The notes under the pieces were generated by a model. That model was not told the origin of the DNA and did no database searches. It worked only from the letters and a program-made list of their open reading frames with translations. Below, one piece after another: positions 44,863-52,716 of a DNA stretch of 54,081 bases (position 1 is its first letter; each line of letters starts with the position of its first letter). This DNA comes from Bradyrhizobium sp. Leo170 (lineage in GTDB: Bacteria; Pseudomonadota; Alphaproteobacteria; Rhizobiales; Xanthobacteraceae), in contig NZ_PSRR01000015.1 in NCBI RefSeq assembly GCF_004296405.1, positions 1 through 54,081 on the forward strand, given 5' to 3'. A program made the position numbers and the translations under genes.

Positions 44863-45693
44863 TTGTCTTCGAAGCCTGAACGACCCGGCGTCGCCGAGCA
44901 GACGTTGCAACGCGCCGCGTTGGCGCTGCAGATGCAGCGGCCCGACGAGGCCGAGCGATTGGCGGCGGCGGTGTTCAAGGCGAACCGCGGCAACGTGGCG
45001 GCTGCGGCGCTGCTTGGCCGCGCGCTGATGCTGCAGAACCGCTTCGATGAGGCGATCATTCCGCTGCAGAAGGCCTCGCGTCGCGGCGACGACCCCGCAG
45101 CCGAGACCCTGCTCGCCGCGGCGTTCGCAGCCACCGGCCGGCGCGACGACGCGCTCGTTCTCGTGCGCCAGGCGATCACGCGACGGCCTGCGTTCCCGCC
45201 GGCTTTCCTTGAATATGCCGGCCAGCTCGCATCCGGCGAAAAGATCGACGAGGCGATCGCCGCGCTCGAACAAGGTCTTGCGCTCGCGCCTGGAATCGTC
45301 GAGCTGCAACTTCGTTTGGCGACGCTTTATATCGGCCGCAACAAGCGCGCCGAGGCGCGTGCGTTGCTGCAGCAGGCCGCGGTTACCGCGCCTGCGCGCC
45401 CCGACGTGCTGGCCGAACTCGCGCGCGTGATGGTGCTGGACGGCGACTACGCCGCGGCCGTCGATGTCTTCCGCCGCGCGCTCGCGCTGCGCCCGGATGA
45501 TGCGCCAACGCGCGCCAATCTTGGCATCTGCCTGATGGAGATGGGTGAGCGCGCCGCCGGCGAGGCAAGCCTGCGCGAAGCCGCGCGCGGCAGGCCGGAC
45601 ATGACCGGTCGCGCGATCATGTCGCTCGCCGCCGCCTCGCACGGCCGCTTCTTCCTGCGCCCCAGCGCCGCGGCGAAATTCCTGACCGGCTAG
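44863..45693 (+). CDS. TPR-repeat protein divergent from the autotransporter
   Basis: A 276-residue protein made almost wholly of tetratricopeptide repeats (AERLAAAVFKANRGNVAAAALLGRALMLQNRFDEAI and further units to about residue 245). Start at TTG 44863 is used because no ATG fits until residue 23. It ends with HGRFFLRPSAAAKFLTG. A TATAAT box occurs at 44836-44841, but a matching -35 is not evident. The last 47 bp of coding DNA are repeated at 46941-46987, beyond the next gene. Protein-interaction role is inferred; no signal peptide. Confidence 0.82.
   Translation: MSSKPERPGVAEQTLQRAALALQMQRPDEAERLAAAVFKANRGNVAAAALLGRALMLQNRFDEAIIPLQKASRRGDDPAAETLLAAAFAATGRRDDALVLVRQAITRRPAFPPAFLEYAGQLASGEKIDEAIAALEQGLALAPGIVELQLRLATLYIGRNKRAEARALLQQAAVTAPARPDVLAELARVMVLDGDYAAAVDVFRRALALRPDDAPTRANLGICLMEMGERAAGEASLREAARGRPDMTGRAIMSLAAASHGRFFLRPSAAAKFLTG
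45640..45686 (+). repeat. 47-bp direct repeat, copy 1 (end of the TPR gene)
   Basis: The copy begins CACGGCCGCTTCTTCCTGCG and ends AAATTCCTGAC. It matches 46941-46987 at 44 of 47 positions. The three differences are all C here and T in the other copy. Confidence 0.95.
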
Positions 45694-45939
45694 CGCCTGT
45701 ACGAACAAATCCGGTTCTGCGCGTCAGAAACTCGTCAATCGCACCATCGCTTGCTTGCGGCGTATGACCGATGAAACGATTGGTCCGAGCAAATGAAATA
45801 ATTCAGCAACAGCATTTGTGCAAAAGCAATACAATCGGGTGCTCGGCGACAACTGGCGGATATGCCGAGACGCTTTACGATGTGACGCAGCGTTGGGGCG
45901 ATACTTCGTCCCCGCAATCAGCGATGAGGCAGGTTTTCG
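45694..45939. other. Gap between TPR gene and amidohydrolase
   Basis: About 246 bp, AT-richer than the flanks. Open frames here show no recognisable protein. It probably carries the promoter of the amidohydrolase gene. Confidence 0.4.
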
Positions 45940-46905
45940 GTGAGCAGCTTACGAAACATCATCGACGTTCATTCGCATCCCATTCTGCCTATTGGCAAAA
46001 AATTACCCGTCGGGTCGCCGGACAAGATGCCTCAGTGGTCAGTCGAACGCGCGCTATCTTTTATGCAGGAACACGGCATAGCCGCTTGCATTCTCTCAAT
46101 CCCGGATGCGGCCAACTACGCAACGGGCAACGATGGACGTGATATCTCGAGACGAATAAACGAAACCTTGGCAGACATTGTCTCGCGATATCCAAGCAGA
46201 TTCGGAGCGCTCGCCACCATACCCGGCTTGGACGCTGAGGCAGCGTTGGCCGAGATTGAGTATGCGCTGGATACACTGAAAATGGACGGTGTCGCGACGT
46301 CAACAAGCATCAATGACGTGTATCTCGGCGACCGGCTATTTGATCCTTGGTTCGCAGAGCTGGATCGGCGGGGCGCAACCCTGTTTGCGCACCCCACGTT
46401 CACGAAGGCGTCACGGCCGGTGCTGAATGGCTTGAACCCAAGCGTGCTTGAATTTGTGTTTGATACCACGCGCATGGTCACGAACTTGGTCGTGACCGGC
46501 ACCAAGAAACGCTTCTCAGACATCAAAATCATTGCGACACACGGCGGCGGCACAATTCCATTTCTCGCGTCAAGGATTCAGATACTTGAACACACGTTTG
46601 GAGTGGGACCCGGACTGCTTGAACTTTCCCCACAGGATGTGAAGGACGGTCTTGCCTCATTCTATTATGACTTAACGGGCGCTACGTCCGAGGCTCAACT
46701 ATTGGCGATTCTAAAGCTCGTTCCGGTCTCTCAATTGTTAATTGGCCTTGATTTTCCTCTGATGCCGCGGTCCAGCTTTGCGCCGGCGCTCGATGACATA
46801 GCCGGATATCCACAGTTCGACGCGGATGATTTGCAGAGTCTTTGTTTCGGCAATGCCGGACGATTGTATCCAGCCTTAAGGGCGCGGGTGGAGCGACAAC
46901 GTTAG
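45940..46905 (+). CDS. Amidohydrolase family protein (ACMSD-like decarboxylase/hydrolase)
   Basis: A 321-residue metal-dependent TIM-barrel protein (amidohydrolase_2). N-terminal DVHSHPIL (HxH) at about residues 9-16, LFAHPTF near 150, ATHGGG near 201 and LIGLDFPL near 269 give the H, H, D metal set of the ACMSD/gamma-resorcylate decarboxylase family. It may decarboxylate or hydrolyse an aromatic-type acid; substrate unknown. GTG start after GAGGCAGG. Base composition is clearly less GC-rich and codons less biased than in its neighbours, and it is flanked by a 47-bp direct repeat, so it looks acquired. Confidence 0.85.
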   Translation: MSSLRNIIDVHSHPILPIGKKLPVGSPDKMPQWSVERALSFMQEHGIAACILSIPDAANYATGNDGRDISRRINETLADIVSRYPSRFGALATIPGLDAEAALAEIEYALDTLKMDGVATSTSINDVYLGDRLFDPWFAELDRRGATLFAHPTFTKASRPVLNGLNPSVLEFVFDTTRMVTNLVVTGTKKRFSDIKIIATHGGGTIPFLASRIQILEHTFGVGPGLLELSPQDVKDGLASFYYDLTGATSEAQLLAILKLVPVSQLLIGLDFPLMPRSSFAPALDDIAGYPQFDADDLQSLCFGNAGRLYPALRARVERQR

Positions 46906-47125
46906 CGCGAAGCGAGCCCGCGAAGGCATGCGCGACAGACCATGGCCGCTTCTTCCTGCGTCCCAGCGCCGCGGCGAAATTCTTGACAAGCTCGCTTCAC
47001 GGGGTCGAAAAAACATGTTTCTCGACCCTCGGGGTGGCATCGACAAATCGCGCATTGCTCAAGCGACGCTGGAGCAGTTGGTCAACGAGCCTCATAAGTC
47101 GGCGCGATCACGTCAACGCGGCCGC
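46906..47125. other. Gap after the amidohydrolase with the second repeat copy
   Basis: About 220 bp. It contains the second copy of the 47-bp repeat (46941-46987). In the TPR frame it still encodes HGRFFLRPSAAAKFL, but no TPR sequence precedes it, so it is an orphan gene end. The rest is unassigned. Confidence 0.6.
46941..46987 (+). repeat. 47-bp direct repeat, copy 2 (orphan TPR-gene end)
   Basis: The copy begins CATGGCCGCTTCTTCCTGCG and ends AAATTCTTGAC. Differences from copy 1 are silent in the TPR frame (CAC/CAT, CGC/CGT, CTG/TTG), so the orphan end once belonged to a coding sequence under selection. Confidence 0.95.
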
Positions 47126-47542
47126 TCAAACCCATCCCAGTTCCTTCAGTGCCAAGCCTGAATGCCATATCTTCGTCATATGGCTGATCTTGTCGCCAGT
47201 AAATTGCATCACGTAGACGTAATCCGAATTCGTCTTTTTGCCGGTCGGCTCACATGGACCACCGGGGCCGGTATGGGTGCCCGAGAAGACGGCATAGGCT
47301 GCGACGTTGTTTCGTTCGGTATCGGTCGCGAAGGATTTCACCTGATAGCTGCCGTCAGGCAAAGTGGTCATTACCCCCTTCATCCAGTCAGTATATTCCG
47401 CGAGAGTCTTGATACCGGCAAGCGGTTCGGCCTGAGCGGCGAAACTTGCATCTGGGGCACAGTAGATCTTGCAGATCTCCCAACCCTTTCCAGTTTCGCA
47501 AGCGGCAAAGAAATCCTTGGCAATTGCCGTGATCGACGCCAT
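47126..47542 (-). CDS. SnoaL-like / NTF2-fold protein
   Basis: A 138-residue protein, start at ATG 47540-47542 (MASITAIAKDFFAACETG). The pattern with an early helix, CAPDASF, EYTDWMKGVM, and then YVMQFTGDKISHMTKIWHSGLAL is that of the NTF2-like SnoaL superfamily, small cone-shaped domains of ketosteroid-isomerase or unknown activity. The frame is open upstream, but the extra part looks non-coding. The next minus-strand TPR gene (47625) is 82 bp upstream, so they could be co-transcribed. Confidence 0.78.
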   Translation of the reverse strand: MASITAIAKDFFAACETGKGWEICKIYCAPDASFAAQAEPLAGIKTLAEYTDWMKGVMTTLPDGSYQVKSFATDTERNNVAAYAVFSGTHTGPGGPCEPTGKKTNSDYVYVMQFTGDKISHMTKIWHSGLALKELGWV

Positions 47543-47624
47543 GGCTGCTTCCCCTGTGTGCGTGGACGGAATGTCTCTTTTAGCACTTCGGCCATGTTGC
47601 TGGCCGCGAACAAATCGAGGTCGA

Positions 47625-48197
47625 TCAGCGTTTCGCGACTTTGTCGTACGTTGCAATGATGCGCTTCAAATCGTCATATTCATTGCATTGTATCAGGCAG
47701 ATCCGTTCGAGAGCCGCGAGATGCTCATTGGCTTTGGCAGGATCACCTTGGGTCAAGTAGGCTTCACCCAAATGTTCATGTGCGCTGCGGTGCCGGGGAT
47801 TTAACGCCAGCGCCTGCTGATAGTGCCGGATTGCCGGATCGAACTGCCGCAGGCGCCGATAGGCGTAACCAAGGTAGTTCTGAATATCGGCATTGCGGGC
47901 GTCACGGAGCGCAGCTGATATAAGCGCCTTGATTGCTTCGTTCCACTCGCTCGCGACGATCGCTCGTTTCCCGGCCGCGAAATCCGGATCGAGCACCGCC
48001 CAATCCGCAGTCTCTACCATCGATCCCATGGTCGAGCAGATCGGCCAGGCGTCAACCGCGAGCGCCGCCTCGGACTTGGCACCGTCTCCGCGAGCGGCTC
48101 TCACCTGATCATGCCGACCGGATGTGGTCAGGAGATACGCCGCCACCACCGCGGTCATCACGCCCATCACGGCGGCGATTAGGATTGATCGCATCAT
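47625..48197 (-). CDS. Membrane-anchored TPR protein
   Basis: A 190-residue protein with an N-terminal membrane segment or signal anchor (about residues 3-23) and TPR units at about 95-170 (IQNYLGYAYRRLRQFDPAIRHYQQALALNPRHRSAHEHLGEAYL). The C-terminus has ERICLIQCNEYDDLKRII, a typical C..C end of such TPR proteins. The start is one of two tandem ATGs (48197 or 48194). It lies 76 bp downstream of the larger TPR protein gene. Function unknown. Confidence 0.78.
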   Translation of the reverse strand: MMRSILIAAVMGVMTAVVAAYLLTTSGRHDQVRAARGDGAKSEAALAVDAWPICSTMGSMVETADWAVLDPDFAAGKRAIVASEWNEAIKALISAALRDARNADIQNYLGYAYRRLRQFDPAIRHYQQALALNPRHRSAHEHLGEAYLTQGDPAKANEHLAALERICLIQCNEYDDLKRIIATYDKVAKR

Positions 48198-48273
48198 GGT
48201 CGTTATGCCGGTTAGTCGGCTGCCGCACATCTGCGCGCGGCAGCCGTTCTATTCATTCTCTGCCTCGTTAGTC

Positions 48274-49869
48274 TCACTGCTGCATCAAGGATGCCTTGGC
48301 CTCGCGGATCTCCACCCGATCCGTGTCCGCGTCTTTCGTCATCTCGGCAAGCTTCCGGAAATAGCGCGCGGCTTTCTCCGGCTGATTTATCGCCTTCGCC
48401 GCGGTGGCTGCACCGTACAAGCTGCGAAGCCGATTGGGCGCCGACACCAGCGACGTCTCGTACTCCGTCAGCGCTGCTCCCGGTTGCTGCTGTTGAATCA
48501 GCAGGTCACCCAACAATTCCCGCATCGGATACAGCCGGTTCTCCATCGCGATGTGCTTTTCGCTGTCATCCTCCAAGTCTGCCGCCGTTCGCATCAGCTT
48601 CAGCGACCTCTCCTTCTCCCCTTTGGCTTGCGCAATCCAGGCCGATGCAGCCAACATCTGGATTTCGACTTGGCTCGCCCAATAAGACTGACTTGCGTTG
48701 TCCAGCGCAGCGTGAAGCTCCTTAAGTTTGGCAACATCGCGCTCGGCGGCGGCAAGCTCGCCGCTGCGGGCCGCTCCCATGGCGCGGGCAAAATAGGTGA
48801 TGGCCTCCGCCTGTGGAAATTGGCTGCCTCTCGGCTCAAGCGCTGCCGCTTCCGTCCATGCCTGACGTTCCAACGCAAAGCGCGCCGGCACCGCGGCAAG
48901 AGCGGTATAGCTGGCGAGGTAGTCAAACCCGAGCTTCTTTATCGCGTTGCTCTCGTCGCGTAGCTGCTTGGCCGGCCCCTCCTGTCCCATTTGCAGCAAG
49001 GCGTACTCCATGAAATCCAGATGGTGCGGCTGGCCTGGATGTGCCGCCCCAGGCCAGAGCTTGGCGGCTTGCGCTTCGGCGAGCGCCAGCGATTTCGTGT
49101 TCGATGCGATGGATTGCGTCCACATCCCGAGCATTGAATAGGTGTGCGAAGGCATGTGCTGGGCATGCTGAGACGCGGGGGCGACCTCGGCATATCTGTT
49201 GGCGGCATCAAGACCGCGCTGCGCAAGCGTCGGGTAATCGTAGGTGTGGATCATGTAGTGCAGCACGCCCGGATGCTCCGGCAGTTTCGCCTCGACCGTT
49301 TCAAGGATCGTGCCGGCCTTGAGCTGATTGGCGAAGGTCTTGTCGCTGTGCAGGGCCGTCTCGTTGAGCGCGAGCGCATAGAAAATAGCCGCCTCCGGAT
49401 CATCCGGATATTTCTGCATCAGCGCTTCCATCGCCTTTTCGTAGGCAAGCCCGCGCTTGGTCTGATCGATTTTGTCAAAGTCCTTGTAGTAGACTTCGAT
49501 CGCGTCGAGCCAGTCGCGCTCGCGCTCGGTCTTGGCACCGATCGCCTTGCCCTTCTCCACCGCCTCCCATCCACTCTTCAAAGCGGTGGCGGTGAGCGGC
49601 AGGATCAACGGATTGGGACGGCTGCTTATGGCGATGCCCCAGTAAGCAATGGCACATTGCGGATCGGCGGTCGCCGCTTCGGTAAAAACCTGGATGCTGT
49701 CGGGATAAAAAAATGAATGCACCATCGCCAGGCCGCGATCGAATTTCTCTTGCGCCTGCGGCGTGCACGAGGTCTCGAAGTGCACGCGGCCAAGTCCTTG
49801 CGCCCAGGCCGCGGTGGCGAAGGTGCTCGCCAACAGCGCTGTGACGAACGTTCCCAAATTCGGTCTCAT
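48274..49869 (-). CDS. Exported TPR-repeat protein
   Basis: A 531-residue protein with a signal peptide (about 1-23, cleavage after AWA). It has TPR-like helices throughout and the motifs PECAIAYWG-like (PQCAIAYWGIA), HMPSHTYSMLGMW and GVLHYMIHTYDYP, features of a family of periplasmic TPR proteins common in Rhizobiales and other Gram-negatives. The start at ATG 49869 is preceded by AAAGGAGAGAGC, a strong site. Catalytic function is not predicted. Neighbouring TPR and SnoaL genes are on the same strand. Confidence 0.82.
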   Translation of the reverse strand: MRPNLGTFVTALLASTFATAAWAQGLGRVHFETSCTPQAQEKFDRGLAMVHSFFYPDSIQVFTEAATADPQCAIAYWGIAISSRPNPLILPLTATALKSGWEAVEKGKAIGAKTERERDWLDAIEVYYKDFDKIDQTKRGLAYEKAMEALMQKYPDDPEAAIFYALALNETALHSDKTFANQLKAGTILETVEAKLPEHPGVLHYMIHTYDYPTLAQRGLDAANRYAEVAPASQHAQHMPSHTYSMLGMWTQSIASNTKSLALAEAQAAKLWPGAAHPGQPHHLDFMEYALLQMGQEGPAKQLRDESNAIKKLGFDYLASYTALAAVPARFALERQAWTEAAALEPRGSQFPQAEAITYFARAMGAARSGELAAAERDVAKLKELHAALDNASQSYWASQVEIQMLAASAWIAQAKGEKERSLKLMRTAADLEDDSEKHIAMENRLYPMRELLGDLLIQQQQPGAALTEYETSLVSAPNRLRSLYGAATAAKAINQPEKAARYFRKLAEMTKDADTDRVEIREAKASLMQQ

Positions 49870-50216
49870 GGCGCTCTCTCCTTTGGGTCGAAATAGCAGT
49901 TTCAGCGCAATCACCGCCGTGCGGTCGTGCGCAGTGCAAATGCTCAGTGAGAGACCGGCATAAAAGGAGTGTCGGTTTTAGGAGCGTGCGATGCCTGCCG
50001 ACAGCATCTTTCGCTGCCCATTCGGCTCTAACGGAGACGTCGGCAAATCCCGTCTCGAAAGGCAGCTCTAAGCAAAGGAGGGTACACGATCTCGCGCCCA
50101 GCCAAAAGAGGCCGTATGCGGAGCCCGGCACGGCAGATCTGGCCGAAACTGACGGCCGAGATATCCGTCGGAGGTCAAAAAGCGAAGCGGGCACGGGCAT
50201 CTTGGGATATCTGCTG
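49870..50216. other. Intergenic region upstream of the exported TPR gene
   Basis: About 350 bp. The plus strand holds a 26-codon frame at 49991-50071 behind TTTTAGGAG, but its sequence (rich in charged residues, no helix) does not convince. Nothing else recognised apart from the palindrome that follows. Confidence 0.4.
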
Positions 50217-50252
50217 GATCATGATCCGATTCCGTCCAATCGGATCATGATC
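50217..50252. repeat. Palindrome GATCATGATCCGATT...AATCGGATCATGATC
   Basis: The 15-bp arms are perfect inverted complements over a CCGTCC loop. The same hairpin occurs at 53942-53976 as the end of a longer repeat, so it is a solo terminal part of that family. It lies just beyond the stop of the BamE-like gene and could act as a hairpin there. Confidence 0.9.
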
Positions 50253-50259
50253 TAATCCC

Positions 50260-51066
50260 TCAGCCGGCTTGAAACACCTCGTCAGGCAGGCGTCCCAAGT
50301 CTTCGAACTCGACCAGTCGATCATCTACAAAGGTGAAGGCGGCGAACGATCCCTTTGCACGTATCTCGACGATGACACGCGATGCGGGCTGGCTGTTAAA
50401 GACATAGTCGACATGCAGCTTCGTTTCGCCATAAAGCGCTTGGACATCGGCAATCGCCATGCCCGCCCGTGGTCCCTCGAACGAGTCGCGCGGCTGAGGT
50501 ACTGCAGGCAAGCGAACCTGAAAGATGTCTTGCGGAATGTGTCGTCCGAGCGTCTTGGCGATCACCCGGTCGGCGGCGAAGAATACGCTCACTTCCGGTT
50601 CGCCAAGAATATCGTACACCCATTGATCCAGCTTGATACCAAAAAAGGTGTAATGGCAGATGCGGCTCGGCTCTCCGAGTGAGCGTCGCACGGCGGTGCT
50701 CGCCATGCCCGGCCAAGCCTTTCGGCTGATCAGGGGAAGGTCACTCTTTTCGACTTGAAAGACGTCCAACTTGACGTGCGACACTTTCCCGTCCGAAAGG
50801 GTGACCGTGCTGGGAATCGCTCCAAAGAACTCGAGCTTTCGCCGGCTGATCCCGCCGGCATCGTAACCTACAACTCGGGCTGGTTCGCCCATGATGCGGA
50901 TCACTTCCTGCTCCGTCATGCCAAGATGAAGTTGACCGGCGGGGACGGTGATGAACTCGACATGCGGCGGCTTTGGTGCGTCGGATTGGGCGGCCGCAGC
51001 CAGCAAGGCTATCGAAATATCGAAAAAGACGGCCATGGCGGCTGTAATGAAAAGCTTCAATTGCAT
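50260..51066 (-). CDS. Exported protein with three BamE/SmpA-like motifs
   Basis: A 268-residue protein with an N-terminal signal peptide or anchor (about 1-26). Three segments share the start of the BamE/SmpA-OmlA fold: GMTEQEVIRIMGEPARV (about 49-65), GMASTAVRRSLGEPSRI (about 116-132) and GMAIADVQALYGETKLH (about 201-217). Each is followed by beta-strand-like sequence. I read this as three tandem BamE-like units, although no single one is canonical. Start at ATG 51064-51066 with GGAG. The role in outer-membrane assembly is only an analogy. Confidence 0.65.
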   Translation of the reverse strand: MQLKLFITAAMAVFFDISIALLAAAAQSDAPKPPHVEFITVPAGQLHLGMTEQEVIRIMGEPARVVGYDAGGISRRKLEFFGAIPSTVTLSDGKVSHVKLDVFQVEKSDLPLISRKAWPGMASTAVRRSLGEPSRICHYTFFGIKLDQWVYDILGEPEVSVFFAADRVIAKTLGRHIPQDIFQVRLPAVPQPRDSFEGPRAGMAIADVQALYGETKLHVDYVFNSQPASRVIVEIRAKGSFAAFTFVDDRLVEFEDLGRLPDEVFQAG

Positions 51067-51100
51067 TGTACACTCCGTCGGCAAATGAGGGGTAGGAGGA

Positions 51101-52573
51101 TTACTGTCTCGACGAACTCGTCGTTTCGTCCGGCTCAGCCTCTGCTTCGACCGCGTAAGAGGCGGTAGAAGGAGCGGCGATGGAGTAAAGTTCGGCGGCA
51201 TGCACCGCAAAGCCCTCGATCACGAATGCGAACACCGACGACCAGAACGCGTTGACCAGCCGGCGCCTTGTTCTTTTCAGTGCTGGAAGCGAATTCGCGC
51301 GGGGCGGCGCGGATTGCGGCGACGCCATTGCGTCGCTGGTCGAATTCTCTCCGGTCGCGATCTGCTCGGTGATGTAGGCGGCATCCTCGCTCACACCGTA
51401 GATCAGGCCCGACTTCGAGGTGTGAAGCCATGGAAGGCCGACAAAGAACAATCCCGGATAGGCCGTGACACCGCGCGTCTGACGAGGATACCCGTCGCCG
51501 TCGGTGACCGGCAGTTTGATCATCGAGAAGTCGAAGCCATAGCCTGTCGCCCAGATCACGTTGGTAATGCCGGCAACCCTCAGATCGAGCTCAGATAGCA
51601 ACGGCTGCTCAAATCCATCGCGCAGAACCGGCAGTTCTTCTTCCGGCACCACCATTCCCGTCCTGGCGACGTAGTCGTCCACGGCGGTCACAAAATCCGC
51701 TTCGGCCCGGTCGGCTGCGGCCAGATTGTCGTGCAGGTCCGGCGCGAGCTTGATGACGCCATCGTCGATGCTATGGAGGCGGCCGAGCAGCCCGACGCCA
51801 TCACGTGCAAATTGATGCAGATTGAGCGTATGGCCGCCCTTGGTCCCCGATATGTGCGGCTTGCCGCCGAATTTGGCCTGCGGCGACGGCAGTTCGCTTA
51901 CCTTGCGATCGTAGTGGCCGAGTCGAGCGAACCACCAGTTTGCATCTTTCCCGCGGTAACGCCGCGGCGTCCGGCCGGCGCGGCCGACCGCGAGGTAGAC
52001 CTTCCGCCCCGATTCATAGAGCTCTTCGGCGATCTGGGCACCCGATTGTGCGCTTCCAACCACCAGCACAGCGCCGGATATGAGCTGGTCTGGATTGCGA
52101 TAGGCGTCGGAATGAAGCTGCCTGATGTGGGATGGAAAATTGCGGCTTGGAGCCGGGATCTTCGGCGTTTGATGGAGGCCAGTGGCCACGATGACATTGC
52201 GCGCCCGGATCGGCTCGCGATCCTGGATCCCAACGAGATATTCACCGCTTTCTCGGTCGCGTTCGATCCGCTTGACGCGCATGCCATAGCGCACGGGCAA
52301 GCGTCGTGCGAACTCTTCAAAATACGCTACGACTTCATTGCGGGACATGAATCCATCGGGATCGTCTTCCGCGTATTGCACGCCGGGCAAACGCGACTGC
52401 CAGCGCGGTGTATTCAGCGCAAAAGAATCCCAGCGATGGCTGCGCCATGCGTTGCCTGGCCGATCGGCCTGTTCGAGGACGACATGGTCCTGGGATCGTC
52501 TGTTCAGATAGTAGCTGACGGCTAGACCCGCCTGCCCTCCGCCCACGACGACGGTGTTCACTGCTGTGGTCAT
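51101..52573 (-). CDS. Flavin-containing monooxygenase-like protein with C-terminal hydrophobic extension
   Basis: A 490-residue FAD/NADPH oxidoreductase. The FAD motif VVVGGGQAGLA is at 8-18 and the NADPH motif VVGSAQSGAQ is at 171-180. FPSHIRQLHSDAYRNP (about 146-161) is a variant of the FMO/BVMO fingerprint FxGxxxHxxxWP, and IWATGYG is the later conserved ATG. About 70 extra residues after the normal end (about 420-490) contain a hydrophobic stretch (LVNAFWSSVFAFVIEGFAVHAAELY) and an acidic tail, which is unusual and may attach the enzyme to the membrane. Start at ATG 52573 with CCAGGAGAAAG. Divergent from a LysR regulator. Substrate unknown. Confidence 0.88.
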   Translation of the reverse strand: MTTAVNTVVVGGGQAGLAVSYYLNRRSQDHVVLEQADRPGNAWRSHRWDSFALNTPRWQSRLPGVQYAEDDPDGFMSRNEVVAYFEEFARRLPVRYGMRVKRIERDRESGEYLVGIQDREPIRARNVIVATGLHQTPKIPAPSRNFPSHIRQLHSDAYRNPDQLISGAVLVVGSAQSGAQIAEELYESGRKVYLAVGRAGRTPRRYRGKDANWWFARLGHYDRKVSELPSPQAKFGGKPHISGTKGGHTLNLHQFARDGVGLLGRLHSIDDGVIKLAPDLHDNLAAADRAEADFVTAVDDYVARTGMVVPEEELPVLRDGFEQPLLSELDLRVAGITNVIWATGYGFDFSMIKLPVTDGDGYPRQTRGVTAYPGLFFVGLPWLHTSKSGLIYGVSEDAAYITEQIATGENSTSDAMASPQSAPPRANSLPALKRTRRRLVNAFWSSVFAFVIEGFAVHAAELYSIAAPSTASYAVEAEAEPDETTSSSRQ

Positions 52574-52716
52574 CGACTTTCTCCTGGTCTCGCGGGAACG
52601 GCTTGCCCGCTGAATTGCTCTTCGTGACGCGGAGGTGTTGTCGACAACCGGCTGCAATAAGACGGCGGATCGGCATATGATTGTTCACAAACCGTGATAA
52701 ATCGCAGGAGGCGCAC

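Noticed and set aside
45735..46142. Short open frames around the amidohydrolase start on both strands
   Set aside because: They overlap the amidohydrolase or its promoter region and show no recognisable family.
49991..50071. 26-codon plus-strand frame behind TTTTAGGAG
   Set aside because: No hydrophobic or conserved-looking character, no terminator, and the ribosome-like site can be chance.
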